From positions 1 through 7,154 of the forward strand of contig CAJWLW010000256.1 of assembly GCA_913042885.1 (NCBI GenBank): a stretch of DNA of 7,154 nucleotides. Reading direction: 5' to 3'. This document shows positions 1 to 6,682 of this stretch, in pieces. Under the pieces are notes generated by a model, which was not told the origin of the DNA, made no database searches, and saw only the letters and a list, made by a program, of their open reading frames with translations. Source of the stretch: an uncultured Lentisphaeria bacterium. Lineage in GTDB: Bacteria; Verrucomicrobiota; Lentisphaeria; JABSQK01; CAJWLW01. The position numbers were made by a program, and so were the translations under genes. The stretch's first letter is position 1; each line of letters opens with the position of its first letter.

Positions 1-172
1 CTGTGTCACGACCGATGTGCTGATCGTCGGCCAGATAGACGACACCGAAACCACCTTGACCGATGCATTCCCTGATCGCATAGCGTTCGGCGACAGCTGT
101 CGGCAGCGGCAGGTGCTCCTCCGATGACTCGTCGTCGCCTAAGTCATTTATGTATCGTGCATTATCCGTCAT
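1..172 (-). CDS. Hanks-type serine/threonine protein kinase, N-terminal fragment (cut by left edge)
   Basis: Reading the minus strand from the ATG at 172 gives 57 codons that stay open to the window edge. The first ~33 residues are hydrophilic and acidic (a DLGDDESSEEH stretch). They lead into ERYAIRECIGQGGFGVVYLA, about residues 29-48. This is the kinase N-lobe start, with a GxGGFGxVY glycine-rich ATP-binding loop. In this family the kinase domain would continue with the VAIK lysine, HRD and DFG motifs, which lie outside the window. The start is supported by a strong ribosome binding site, AAAGGGG, five bases upstream. The gene is read in the same direction as the sugar operon, but a 320-base gap separates them, so it probably has its own promoter and need not be functionally linked. 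A Ser/Thr kinase is clear from the loop; its targets and any C-terminal sensor or membrane part cannot be seen. Confidence 0.9.
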   Translation of the reverse strand, partial: MTDNARYINDLGDDESSEEHLPLPTAVAERYAIRECIGQGGFGVVYLADDQHIGRDT

Positions 173-177
173 TCAGT

Positions 178-184
178 CCCCTTT
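178..184 (-). promoter_or_regulatory. Ribosome binding site of the Ser/Thr kinase gene
   Basis: AAAGGGG on the minus strand, with five bases (ACTGA) before the ATG at 172. It is a near-ideal Shine-Dalgarno sequence. It supports this start for a gene whose reading frame is cut by the window edge. Confidence 0.7.
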
Positions 185-224
185 CATTCTTGTGCGCCAT
201 CACAGTATCGCTTGTCTTCACTGC

Positions 225-238
225 ATGCATATTTGCAT
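225..238. repeat. Short AT-rich inverted repeat in the kinase leader
   Basis: ATGCA-TATT-TGCAT is a perfect inverted repeat with 5-base arms and a 4-base loop. It is about 53 bases upstream of the kinase start and 14 bases from the palindrome at 253-268. It could be a second protein-binding site, but arms this short can arise by chance. Confidence 0.2.
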
Positions 239-252
239 TGTACGGTTCAGTG

Positions 253-268
253 GCTGATCAAGATCAGC
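253..268. promoter_or_regulatory. Palindrome, possible operator
   Basis: GCTGATC-AA-GATCAGC is a perfect inverted repeat with 7-base arms and a 2-base spacer. The spacer is too tight for an unstrained hairpin, but the symmetry suits a dimeric DNA-binding protein. It lies about 81 bases upstream of the kinase ATG and just downstream of the possible promoter at 295-322, a typical repressor position. No regulator gene is visible to pair with it. Confidence 0.3.
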
Positions 269-294
269 GCTGAAAAGTGATCCGGCGTGATTCG

Positions 295-322
295 ATTATA
301 CGCCACCGGTTCCCCCTCCCAA
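295..322 (-). promoter_or_regulatory. Possible sigma70-type promoter for the Ser/Thr kinase gene
   Basis: The minus strand has a perfect TATAAT (300-295). It is preceded after 16 bases by TTGGGA (322-317), which matches TTGACA at four of six positions. Transcription would start near 288, giving a leader of about 115 bases before the kinase ATG at 172. The -10 match is good in this G+C-rich setting; the -35 match is weak. A nearer alternative -10 (GATACT, about 202-207) has no recognisable -35 element. Confidence 0.3.
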
Positions 323-492
323 AAGCTGCAGCCGTGGTCATCCTTGACGGTCTACCCAACGGTACAGGTACCAACCGATTTTCCTCCGCCACGCGCCGTC
401 AAGTAAATACATCAAGAAGAATTGATACCGCGCCGTCTACTGTACGGTTTGCGGCAACGGCCGCGACCGTTCCACCGCAATACGAATTCGCC

Positions 493-1629
493 TCAGATCG
501 CAGCGCGATATAGATCTTCGAAATCGGGTGCCGCAATCGCCACCGGATTGAAGGCGGCGGTCCACTGCTCGGCGGCATTGACTGCAAGCGTCGGGATGGC
601 GTCGGCATCGATACCGGCAGCAGCGAGGCTTGACGGAAAAGGCGCCACTTCGACGAAGCCCGCAAGCAGGTCGATCAAAGCATCGACCGACGCTAACCCG
701 GCAACTGTCGCCAGTTCCAGATAAATCGTTGCCGTCTGAGCATCGACGCAGTTGTAGCCGACGACATGCGGCAACATCGTGCCAACCGCCTGGCCATGCA
801 CGATACCGAACTGCGCTGTCAATGGGTTGGCCATCGCGTGAGCAGCGCCGAGCATGCTGTTCTCGATGGCGATGCCGGCATAGGCCGCACCGAGCAACAT
901 CGCTTCGCGCGCGGCCAGATCGTCGGGGGCTTCGAGAACGCGAGTGAAGCTGGCGCTGGTCAATCGGAAGGCTTCCATGGCATAGAGGCTGGAGATTGGA
1001 GTATGCTTGGTCGTCACCGCGGCCTCGACCGCATGGCTGACCGCATCGATACCGGCGCAGGCGGAGACCATGGCCGGTTGCGTCACCGTCAGGACCGGAT
1101 CGAGCAGCGCGATCACCGCTGTGGCTTTGCGGTCGCCACAGGCCATCTTGCGGTGGGTGTCCGACTCTGCGATAAGCGCAAACGACTGGCATTCCGATCC
1201 AGTACCCGCTGTCGTTGGCACGGCGATCAGGGGCAGCATCGGTTTCGTCGCCTTGCCGAAACCCCAGTAGTCGTGCATGTCACCACCGTTGGTCAACAGA
1301 AAGTTGCAGCCCTTGGCAGTATCGATGGCACTGCCGCCGCCGATGCCGACAAACAGATCGATATCCGCCGGCCGCGCCACAGCCAGGCAGGATGCAACGT
1401 CATCGGTCGTCGGGTTCTGGTGCACGTCAACAAACGAGGTGACAGACAACCCGGCCGCCTCGAGGCTGTCGACCGCATGCTGCGTATGCCCGGCCTCGGC
1501 CACGCCGTAGTCGCTGACAACCAGCACTCGGCTGCCGTATTCGCGTGCCAGCTCACCGAGCCGCTCGATGGCTCCGCACCCATAAACCAGGCGGTTGCGC
1601 GCCGGTGAATCAAATATCTCAATCGCCAT
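493..1629 (-). CDS. Iron-containing alcohol dehydrogenase
   Basis: A 378-residue NAD(P)-dependent dehydrogenase, full length for the iron-dependent alcohol dehydrogenase family, which interconverts alcohols and aldehydes or ketones in the cytoplasm. The N-terminal dinucleotide-binding half shows GGGSAID at 97-103 and PTTAGTGSE at 138-146. The C-terminal helical half carries the complete metal site, D195, H199, H264 and H278, matching the Asp-His-His-His ligands of FucO, so it should be active. The start is supported by GAGG six bases upstream (1636-1639). The ATG lies inside the end of the kinase-phosphatase gene, overlapping by 11 bases, so this is the last gene of the coupled operon. From context the substrate is probably a sugar or sugar-phosphate carbonyl, perhaps made or removed together with the Gfo/Idh enzyme. 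The family is broad (lactaldehyde, glycerol, phosphonoacetaldehyde and others), so the substrate is not assigned. The long frames on the plus strand here are its shadows. Confidence 0.93.
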   Translation of the reverse strand: MAIEIFDSPARNRLVYGCGAIERLGELAREYGSRVLVVSDYGVAEAGHTQHAVDSLEAAGLSVTSFVDVHQNPTTDDVASCLAVARPADIDLFVGIGGGSAIDTAKGCNFLLTNGGDMHDYWGFGKATKPMLPLIAVPTTAGTGSECQSFALIAESDTHRKMACGDRKATAVIALLDPVLTVTQPAMVSACAGIDAVSHAVEAAVTTKHTPISSLYAMEAFRLTSASFTRVLEAPDDLAAREAMLLGAAYAGIAIENSMLGAAHAMANPLTAQFGIVHGQAVGTMLPHVVGYNCVDAQTATIYLELATVAGLASVDALIDLLAGFVEVAPFPSSLAAAGIDADAIPTLAVNAAEQWTAAFNPVAIAAPDFEDLYRAAI

Positions 1630-3499
1630 GAATCGCCTCGATCAACTGTGCGGCATCCGTGAAATCCGGTACGATCCAGTCGGCACCGGCGCGGATGAGA
1701 CGCCGCCGTTTGTCGTTACAAAGTTTGCCGGGAATGTCCTCGTCGTTCGCTATCCCTACGGTCACCGCGCCGGCATGACGCCCTTCGGCAATTTCGACCG
1801 AACCATCCCCGAAGACAACAATGCCGGCCAATGTCTGGCGGCCGGCAAGCAATCGCTGCATGACCAGACGTTTGGCATCGCCAATTTCATCGCCCTGCGA
1901 ACCGCGGATACTGCTGAAACAGCCACCGTAACCGAGCAGCGCCGCTTCTTTCTCGACATCGTCCTGGTCGGTGCCGCTGGCCAGAATCAATTCGATACCG
2001 GCAGCATGGAATTGTTCAAGCAACGCCACGGCACCGGGTACAGTAAACGCCGTAACCGGCTGGCTGCCATCACGGACACTGGCCATCCGGGCATTCACCG
2101 TCGTCATCAGCTGCTCGAGATACTGGCGTTTGTATTCGGATGCCGTACGGACAGCCGATGCCTCGACCAGTCCTTCGCTGCTGACTATATCCGCCAGAAA
2201 CATCATCTGCCGGATCGTCTGGATGCCGGTGGTTTCATCGACCATCTTGTGGATTTTCTCTGTAAGCCTGGCCAGCTGGTCGGCTGGCAATTCCGCCAAC
2301 CTGCCACCGCTGGTGACGTTGAGCCCCATGTCGTACATCACTTCATTCCAGCCTCGGCGCAGTGTGGAGATCGTGCCATCGTGGTCGAAGACCGCGTGCG
2401 TGATCGCGCCACTGGTACGCCCGGTAATGCGTTCGATAGCAGTGTCGGCGAGCAGGTCCGGCGAACGCAGCCCGGAAGCGATTTCCGGAGCATGGATGTA
2501 GCGGGCATCGACGACCTGTGCCGCCAGCTCATCGGCATTTGCCGTGCCGGTCTGATTCAGTTTAGTCACCGTAATCGACGCTGCCAAATTTGCGAACTCC
2601 GCAGATGCCGCGGCACCGGCACCGGCTGCTGTCGCCAAAGCGTAGGCCGCAAGGCAGGTGTCACCGGCACCGACAGTGTCCGTTTCGCCCACGACTGTAA
2701 CGGCCGGTACGTTGATCAGATGGTCGTCGCCGACAACAATCAGGCCGTTCTCGCCGCGCGTCATCATGACGGGACCGCCCAGTCGTTCCGAAGCTTCACC
2801 GCAGGCTGTGATACACTGCTCCGTATCACGCTCATCGACGGGATGGCCCAGCAGGCCCGCCACTTCTGTGGTGTTGACTTTCGCCATGACGCCCGGACGC
2901 AGCAGTGACACATCGCGGCAGTCGGCAATGATCAGCAGCGCCGGATTCCTCACCGCCAACGATGCCAGTTGTTCCGTAAAGTCGACGGTCATCAGTGGCG
3001 CCAGCATCTGCTGATTGATGATCAGCACATCGAGCGACGCGACAGCCGCCTCGAGGCGATTGACGAGCGCTTCAATACTGTCCGACGTCGGCCGATTGCG
3101 GGCGCCGAAGTCAAGGCGGTTCTGTTCGATCCGGTCCAGCAGCGGTTTGACGTATGTCGATGTATGCCAGTCGAGGTACTGCACGAGCATAGCGCTGGTA
3201 TCGACACCCAGTTGATCGAGGCAACGGACGAGTTCTCGCCCATAGATATCGTCGCCGACAAGGCCAAAGGCGTGGATCGCTGCAGGCTCGAGCGCCGCGA
3301 GGTTCTTTGCGACGTTGCCGGCACCACCAGGCGCGCAGCGGATATCCTGGCCGTGGTGAATCGGTTTGCCGGTCTCAACAGAATGTTCGTCGGTATCGTC
3401 ACTGTAGTCGACGTACACGTCCAGCGCGAAATCGCCGACAACACCACATCGAACCGATCCGAGGCGCAAAAGGATATCGCTTAGCTGCGCGGAGGTCAT
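1619..3499 (-). CDS. Bifunctional PfkB-family sugar kinase / HAD-family phosphatase fusion
   Basis: A 626-residue two-domain protein. Residues ~15-345 form a ribokinase/PfkB kinase resembling the HldE (RfaE) heptose-phosphate kinase domain. It has GDFALDVYV at 22-30, PGGAGNVAKNLAAL from 57, and the anion-hole/catalytic-base motif GAGD at 277-280 (D280). Residues ~365-626 form a HAD phosphatase with all motifs: DHDGT at 372-376 (nucleophile D372, acid D374), S508 in LASGT, K543, and GDGSVE with D565 and E569. The ~130 residues between motifs I and II indicate a helical C1 cap, as in phosphoglycolate phosphatase-like enzymes. HldE instead carries an adenylyltransferase at this place. Inferred role: phosphorylate a sugar phosphate at one position and remove the phosphate from another. 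The ATG overlaps the upstream stop as ATGA. The only purine-rich stretch (AAAGG) is about 12 bases away, so translation probably depends on coupling. Domain calls are firm; the substrate is unknown. Confidence 0.92.
   Translation of the reverse strand: MTSAQLSDILLRLGSVRCGVVGDFALDVYVDYSDDTDEHSVETGKPIHHGQDIRCAPGGAGNVAKNLAALEPAAIHAFGLVGDDIYGRELVRCLDQLGVDTSAMLVQYLDWHTSTYVKPLLDRIEQNRLDFGARNRPTSDSIEALVNRLEAAVASLDVLIINQQMLAPLMTVDFTEQLASLAVRNPALLIIADCRDVSLLRPGVMAKVNTTEVAGLLGHPVDERDTEQCITACGEASERLGGPVMMTRGENGLIVVGDDHLINVPAVTVVGETDTVGAGDTCLAAYALATAAGAGAAASAEFANLAASITVTKLNQTGTANADELAAQVVDARYIHAPEIASGLRSPDLLADTAIERITGRTSGAITHAVFDHDGTISTLRRGWNEVMYDMGLNVTSGGRLAELPADQLARLTEKIHKMVDETTGIQTIRQMMFLADIVSSEGLVEASAVRTASEYKRQYLEQLMTTVNARMASVRDGSQPVTAFTVPGAVALLEQFHAAGIELILASGTDQDDVEKEAALLGYGGCFSSIRGSQGDEIGDAKRLVMQRLLAGRQTLAGIVVFGDGSVEIAEGRHAGAVTVGIANDEDIPGKLCNDKRRRLIRAGADWIVPDFTDAAQLIEAIHGD
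1636..1639 (-). promoter_or_regulatory. Ribosome binding site of the alcohol dehydrogenase, inside the upstream gene
   Basis: GAGG on the minus strand with a 6-base spacer to the ATG at 1629. It lies within the last codons of the kinase-phosphatase gene and decides the start that gives the 11-base overlap. Confidence 0.55.
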
Positions 3500-4767
3500 G
3501 CGGACCAGCGCCTTTGCACATGCGGCTGGTCGCCGTAGACGATGTCGACCGTCACGCCGTCGTTGAGGATCGACAAGCGCGCGGCTTCCGTGACCAGCTC
3601 GTTAAAGGCGGAATTTGCCGGTGTCGCGATCAGGCCTTGTGCATCAACCTGTGCGATAAGCTGTTGACGTCTTTCCAACACCTCATCGGCTTCGAGATCG
3701 CGCGTCTCGGCCTCGATCCGCTGTATCGTCTGCAGGTTGGCAGCAATCGATTCATAACCATAGCCGACCGGTTGCAGACCATCGCCGATCCAAGGGATGA
3801 GCTTGAAATAGTCCGGGTTGATATAGTTGTAGGCCGAGCCGCCAGGCCCGGCCCCTTTCGTGAACGTATGCGCCATGCCCCGGAACTGGTCATCGTGCTC
3901 AATCATGCCCGTGCAGCTGTCACCTTCGAAATACATGATCATGCCCTGGTCGTTGCTGCCGGCGCCTTCGTTCGGGTAGCCCAGGCCGGTGACGACGGAC
4001 AGGACGCCGCCGTTCTCGAACACGACACGGCCGTTGGCCCACATAAAACCAACGTTACCGTTCGGAAAGGAGCCTTTGACACCGACAACAGAAACGGACT
4101 GCGGCAGTAGCCCCGTGATGAAGTGGACCTGATCGACATAATGACAGCCGATGTACACAAACGGGTCGGTGTGATCGCAGGTGAACCAGTTCTGAAAATT
4201 GGAATCACGGTACAGATACGGTTCCAGCAGCTTCGCATCGCCCATTACAAAGTCGCCAAACTGCCCGGCCTGATACGATTTGCGCGCCAGTAACACGCGA
4301 CGGTCGAAACGCTTGTGATACTCAACGCCGACAAACAAACCCTTGTCAAAAGCAGCAAACTCGATCTCGGCTGCTTCATTGTGCGTCATCACCAGCGGTT
4401 TCACGCACAGCACGTTCTGGTCATGTGCCAGCGCTGTCATCGTCACTGGGTAATGCATGTTCTCGGGCACAGCGACAATAACGATCTGTCGCGGTGCCAG
4501 CCCGGCAATCACCTCTTTGTATAACTCCGCATGATAAACATCCGCCGGCTCATCCAGCGCCGGGTGCGGCGTAAAGCCGTGGCCGGGAAATGCCGTTGCG
4601 AACTCCGCATTCTCCGCCAACGCCTTCAACGGCGTGCAATGGCGCGCGCAGATGCTGATCTGGCCAACCACGCCGAGACGCTGCAGGTGGTACAGGGACG
4701 GCAGGATCTGGTCGTTTACAATCATTCCGCCGCCGACAATGGCGACGTCCAGCTTTTGGTCAGTCAT
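3496..4767 (-). CDS. Gfo/Idh/MocA-family sugar oxidoreductase
   Basis: A 423-residue NAD(P)-dependent oxidoreductase, slightly longer than the usual 330-400. The Rossmann fold opens with VAIVGGGM at 8-15, and AVPENMHYP (99-107) ends the nucleotide-binding strands. K123-P124 matches the family's EKP lysine, but the preceding residue is Val instead of Glu. The C-terminal alpha/beta domain has YHKRFDRR (150-157) and GCHYVDQVHF (207-216), the GxHxxD-type active-site segment with H209 and D212. Members oxidise or reduce a ring hydroxyl of sugars, sugar phosphates, nucleotide sugars or inositols. The start overlaps the upstream deacetylase stop as ATGA, and the stop overlaps the next start the same way. 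Neighbouring deacetylase, kinase and phosphatase genes suggest an amino-sugar or sugar-phosphate substrate. No aminotransferase is visible, so a 3-oxo/3-amino route like kanosamine synthesis (Gfo/Idh plus HAD phosphatase plus aminotransferase) is only a partial analogy. Confidence 0.92.
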   Translation of the reverse strand: MTDQKLDVAIVGGGMIVNDQILPSLYHLQRLGVVGQISICARHCTPLKALAENAEFATAFPGHGFTPHPALDEPADVYHAELYKEVIAGLAPRQIVIVAVPENMHYPVTMTALAHDQNVLCVKPLVMTHNEAAEIEFAAFDKGLFVGVEYHKRFDRRVLLARKSYQAGQFGDFVMGDAKLLEPYLYRDSNFQNWFTCDHTDPFVYIGCHYVDQVHFITGLLPQSVSVVGVKGSFPNGNVGFMWANGRVVFENGGVLSVVTGLGYPNEGAGSNDQGMIMYFEGDSCTGMIEHDDQFRGMAHTFTKGAGPGGSAYNYINPDYFKLIPWIGDGLQPVGYGYESIAANLQTIQRIEAETRDLEADEVLERRQQLIAQVDAQGLIATPANSAFNELVTEAARLSILNDGVTVDIVYGDQPHVQRRWSA

Positions 4768-5759
4768 GACGTGATCTCGAATTGTCTGGTTTCCGGATTA
4801 TAGGTGACGCCGCCCTGCCCTTTCCGATAGGTCGCGGGATCCAGACCGAGCAAACGGAGCGGATTTTCGAAGGCAACCTGGCGAATGGTCTCCGGCGTCG
4901 CAATATCCATCCGTGCCAGATTGTTCGCACAGGCTACCAGATTGGCGCTCGAGCCGGCCATGACATTGACGTCCGAAGCCAAATGCACGCGACCGCTTTC
5001 CGTCACCACAACTTCACGGCCGATCAACTCGTAGGTGCCCGGCGGCAGCCCAGCGAACGCCACGGAATCGCTGACAGCGATCAGCCCCTCAGGCGGCCGG
5101 CAAAGAAACAGTGCCCGCAGAAAAGCTTCGGGCAAGTGGAAGCCGTCGGCGATGAAACAGAGTCTCAAGTTTTCAATACCGAACGCGTTCATGATGATAT
5201 TGTCGTGGCGGTCTATCATCTGACGACAGCCGTTGCCGATGTGGGTGAACAGCGACAACCCGGCATCGACCGAAGCCTGCAAAGTTGCAAAGTCTGCATT
5301 GGTGTGACCGGCCGCAACCAGGACATCCGGCGCAACCGCACGCACGAAATCGGCCGCGCCTTTGAGCTCGGGTGCCAACGTCACCAGGCGCACTTCGCCT
5401 TCGCCGATCTCGCACAAACGCCGAAACTGTTCGAGATCCGGATCGCCGATAGCAGTCACAGGATGGGCACCACGATAGCCGTCTTCCGGTGAAATGAAGG
5501 GGCCCTCCACATGGATGCCCAAAATCGGACTGTCAGCGCCCTGGCGTTTCTTCGCATTTACGATATTGGCGACACACTGCTCCAGCGCCGCCGGCTCATT
5601 GGTGATCACTGTCGCGAGTAAACCGGCAGTACCGCAGGCGCTCAGGATCTCGGTACTTTCGATAATACGATCGACACTGGTGTCCGGATCGCAATAGTCG
5701 ATGCCGGCGTAGCCGTTCACCTGGATGTCGATAAAGCCCGGACAGGAAATTGTGCTCAT
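4764..5759 (-). CDS. NagA-like N-acetyl-sugar-phosphate deacetylase, minimal form
   Basis: A 331-residue amidohydrolase-superfamily protein of the N-acetylglucosamine-6-phosphate deacetylase type. It starts almost directly at PGFIDIQVNG (7-16), the first barrel strand. HVEGPFI gives the metal ligand E85; GHTNA gives H152 and THIGNG gives H173. The 21-residue spacing equals that of H195/H216 in E. coli NagA. DGFH supplies H208 (substrate-binding H251), and VSDS supplies the catalytic D231 (D273). The catalytic barrel is therefore complete. The ~50-residue N-terminal half of the usual beta-sandwich is missing, and the C-terminus ends in a short GQGGVTYNPETRQFEITS segment without the usual ADL strands; E. 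coli NagA is about 380 residues. GGAG six bases upstream and the ATGA overlap with the preceding stop support this start. It should hydrolyse the acetyl group of an N-acetyl sugar phosphate in the cytoplasm; exact substrate identity with GlcNAc-6-P is not proven. Confidence 0.9.
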   Translation of the reverse strand: MSTISCPGFIDIQVNGYAGIDYCDPDTSVDRIIESTEILSACGTAGLLATVITNEPAALEQCVANIVNAKKRQGADSPILGIHVEGPFISPEDGYRGAHPVTAIGDPDLEQFRRLCEIGEGEVRLVTLAPELKGAADFVRAVAPDVLVAAGHTNADFATLQASVDAGLSLFTHIGNGCRQMIDRHDNIIMNAFGIENLRLCFIADGFHLPEAFLRALFLCRPPEGLIAVSDSVAFAGLPPGTYELIGREVVVTESGRVHLASDVNVMAGSSANLVACANNLARMDIATPETIRQVAFENPLRLLGLDPATYRKGQGGVTYNPETRQFEITS

Positions 5760-6649
5760 GATGTACTCCGCAGCGGTGCCCGTTCGAGGACGCCATGCTC
5801 GTGCGGCTTGTTCTTGATTATCTCGTCCGGCCCATAGAATCCTTTGCTGACCCGACTCAGCGAATACACAATGGTGCGCGGGCCAAGGAAGGTACCGGGG
5901 TCAAGCACGGCGCTACAGCCGACCTGGCTCCAATCGCCCAGGCAAACGCCCATCTTCGCCGTACCGATATTGTACCGACTACCGTCACACTCGACGATCA
6001 GCGGATCGTAGTTCCCCGGCTTCAGCCCCTGGAAAATGCCCAGGTTGGCGGCCGTCGCCTGGTTACCGAGATGCCCGGCATAGCCGCACAGAGAGTCGCC
6101 GATATACGATGGGTGCGGATAGTTGCCGTTGTCCATCAGCACGACATTCTTGAGCTCGCCGCCAATGACACAGCCGTCGCCGATGATGCAGTTACCGCGG
6201 ATGAAGGCGGATTTGCGCAGTTCGCAACCGCTGCCGATAATCGCCGGCCCTTTGATCAGGGCGCCCGGTTCAATCATCGTGCCGGCACCAACGTAGACAT
6301 CGCCGCCGGTAACATCGAAATGGGCGTCGATGATACGGGCGCCGCCTTCGATAATGATGCGATGCGGCGTTTCGCCGGCACTGTAGACGACGAAACTGGC
6401 GACGCGATGGGACTCGCCGGCGCTGGCGGTTTTGACCAGATGATCCTCGGTCGTTTCGACCTGCGCCAGCCAGTTGCGGGCGAAAACGGCAATCTGTCGG
6501 ATAGCGGTGCAGACGCAATTGCAGTCGTCGAAAAGCGCCCGATGGGCAAACGGATGCGCCTGCCAGTCGAAATAGGTTTCGGGCCGCAATTCGACGGGCA
6601 CATCGCGCCGCTCGAGCGCCTGCAGATCAATGGAACCATTGGAAGCCAT
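5756..6649 (-). CDS. Left-handed beta-helix acyltransferase (GlmU C-terminal-like), without a nucleotidyltransferase domain
   Basis: A 297-residue protein. Residues ~20-65 form a helical lead (RPETYFDW, then HRALFDDCNCVCTAIRQI) like that preceding the helix in bacterial UDP-GlcNAc pyrophosphorylase-like acyltransferases. Residues ~95-260 contain hexapeptide repeats of a left-handed beta-helix (VYVGAG, IEPGAL, AIIGSG, CIIGDG, CVIGGE). PHPSYIGDS at 178-186 aligns with GHLTYLGDA of GlmU, placing H179 at the catalytic histidine. KMGVCLGDWSQVGC and DPGTFLGP continue the coils, and a short tail follows. No N-terminal nucleotidyltransferase domain is present, so it probably transfers an acetyl (or other acyl) group to a sugar amine. 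The Shine-Dalgarno match before the ATG is poor. The frame is open for only 11 codons upstream and offers no other ATG, GTG or TTG, so 6649 is the likely start. Its stop overlaps the deacetylase start as ATGA. A mainly structural or binding role cannot be excluded. Confidence 0.87.
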   Translation of the reverse strand: MASNGSIDLQALERRDVPVELRPETYFDWQAHPFAHRALFDDCNCVCTAIRQIAVFARNWLAQVETTEDHLVKTASAGESHRVASFVVYSAGETPHRIIIEGGARIIDAHFDVTGGDVYVGAGTMIEPGALIKGPAIIGSGCELRKSAFIRGNCIIGDGCVIGGELKNVVLMDNGNYPHPSYIGDSLCGYAGHLGNQATAANLGIFQGLKPGNYDPLIVECDGSRYNIGTAKMGVCLGDWSQVGCSAVLDPGTFLGPRTIVYSLSRVSKGFYGPDEIIKNKPHEHGVLERAPLRSTS

Positions 6650-6682
6650 AGTGTCGAGAAAGTAGTTGGAGAAAAGTTGTGT

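Larger units (their letters stand above)
173..492. other. Intergenic region between the sugar operon and the Ser/Thr kinase gene
   Basis: These 320 bases carry no convincing gene. The short frames through it have shadow-like composition. On the minus strand the region first follows the stop of the alcohol dehydrogenase. There a GC-rich imperfect hairpin can form at about 445-475 (GCGGC/GCCGC or AACGG/CCGTT arms), but no T-run follows, so I do not call a rho-independent terminator. It then holds a promoter-like TATAAT at 295-300, two short palindromes at 253-268 and 225-238, and the ribosome binding site of the kinase gene. It most likely contains the operon end and the kinase promoter and leader. 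Confidence 0.6.

Noticed and set aside
361..372. Palindrome GGTAC-AG-GTACC
   Set aside because: Only 5-base arms, with no positional link to a start or a promoter.
343..403. Inverted repeat CTTGACGG (343-350) / CCGTCAAG (396-403)
   Set aside because: 8-base arms 45 bases apart are about what chance predicts in a region of this size, and no T-run or promoter element accompanies them.
445..475. GC-rich hairpin after the dehydrogenase stop as an operon terminator
   Set aside because: The stem is short or bulged and no T-run follows on the minus strand, so a rho-independent terminator is not supported.
766..1608. Plus-strand open frame of 280 codons
   Set aside because: Antisense to the iron-dependent dehydrogenase, whose metal ligands and cofactor motifs are all in place. 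Its composition is shadow-like.
1595..2908. Plus-strand open frame of 437 codons
   Set aside because: It lies antisense to the PfkB-HAD gene, which has complete family motifs. Its translation is rich in Arg, Cys, His and Gln and shows no domain, which is typical of a complementary-strand shadow in G+C-rich coding DNA.
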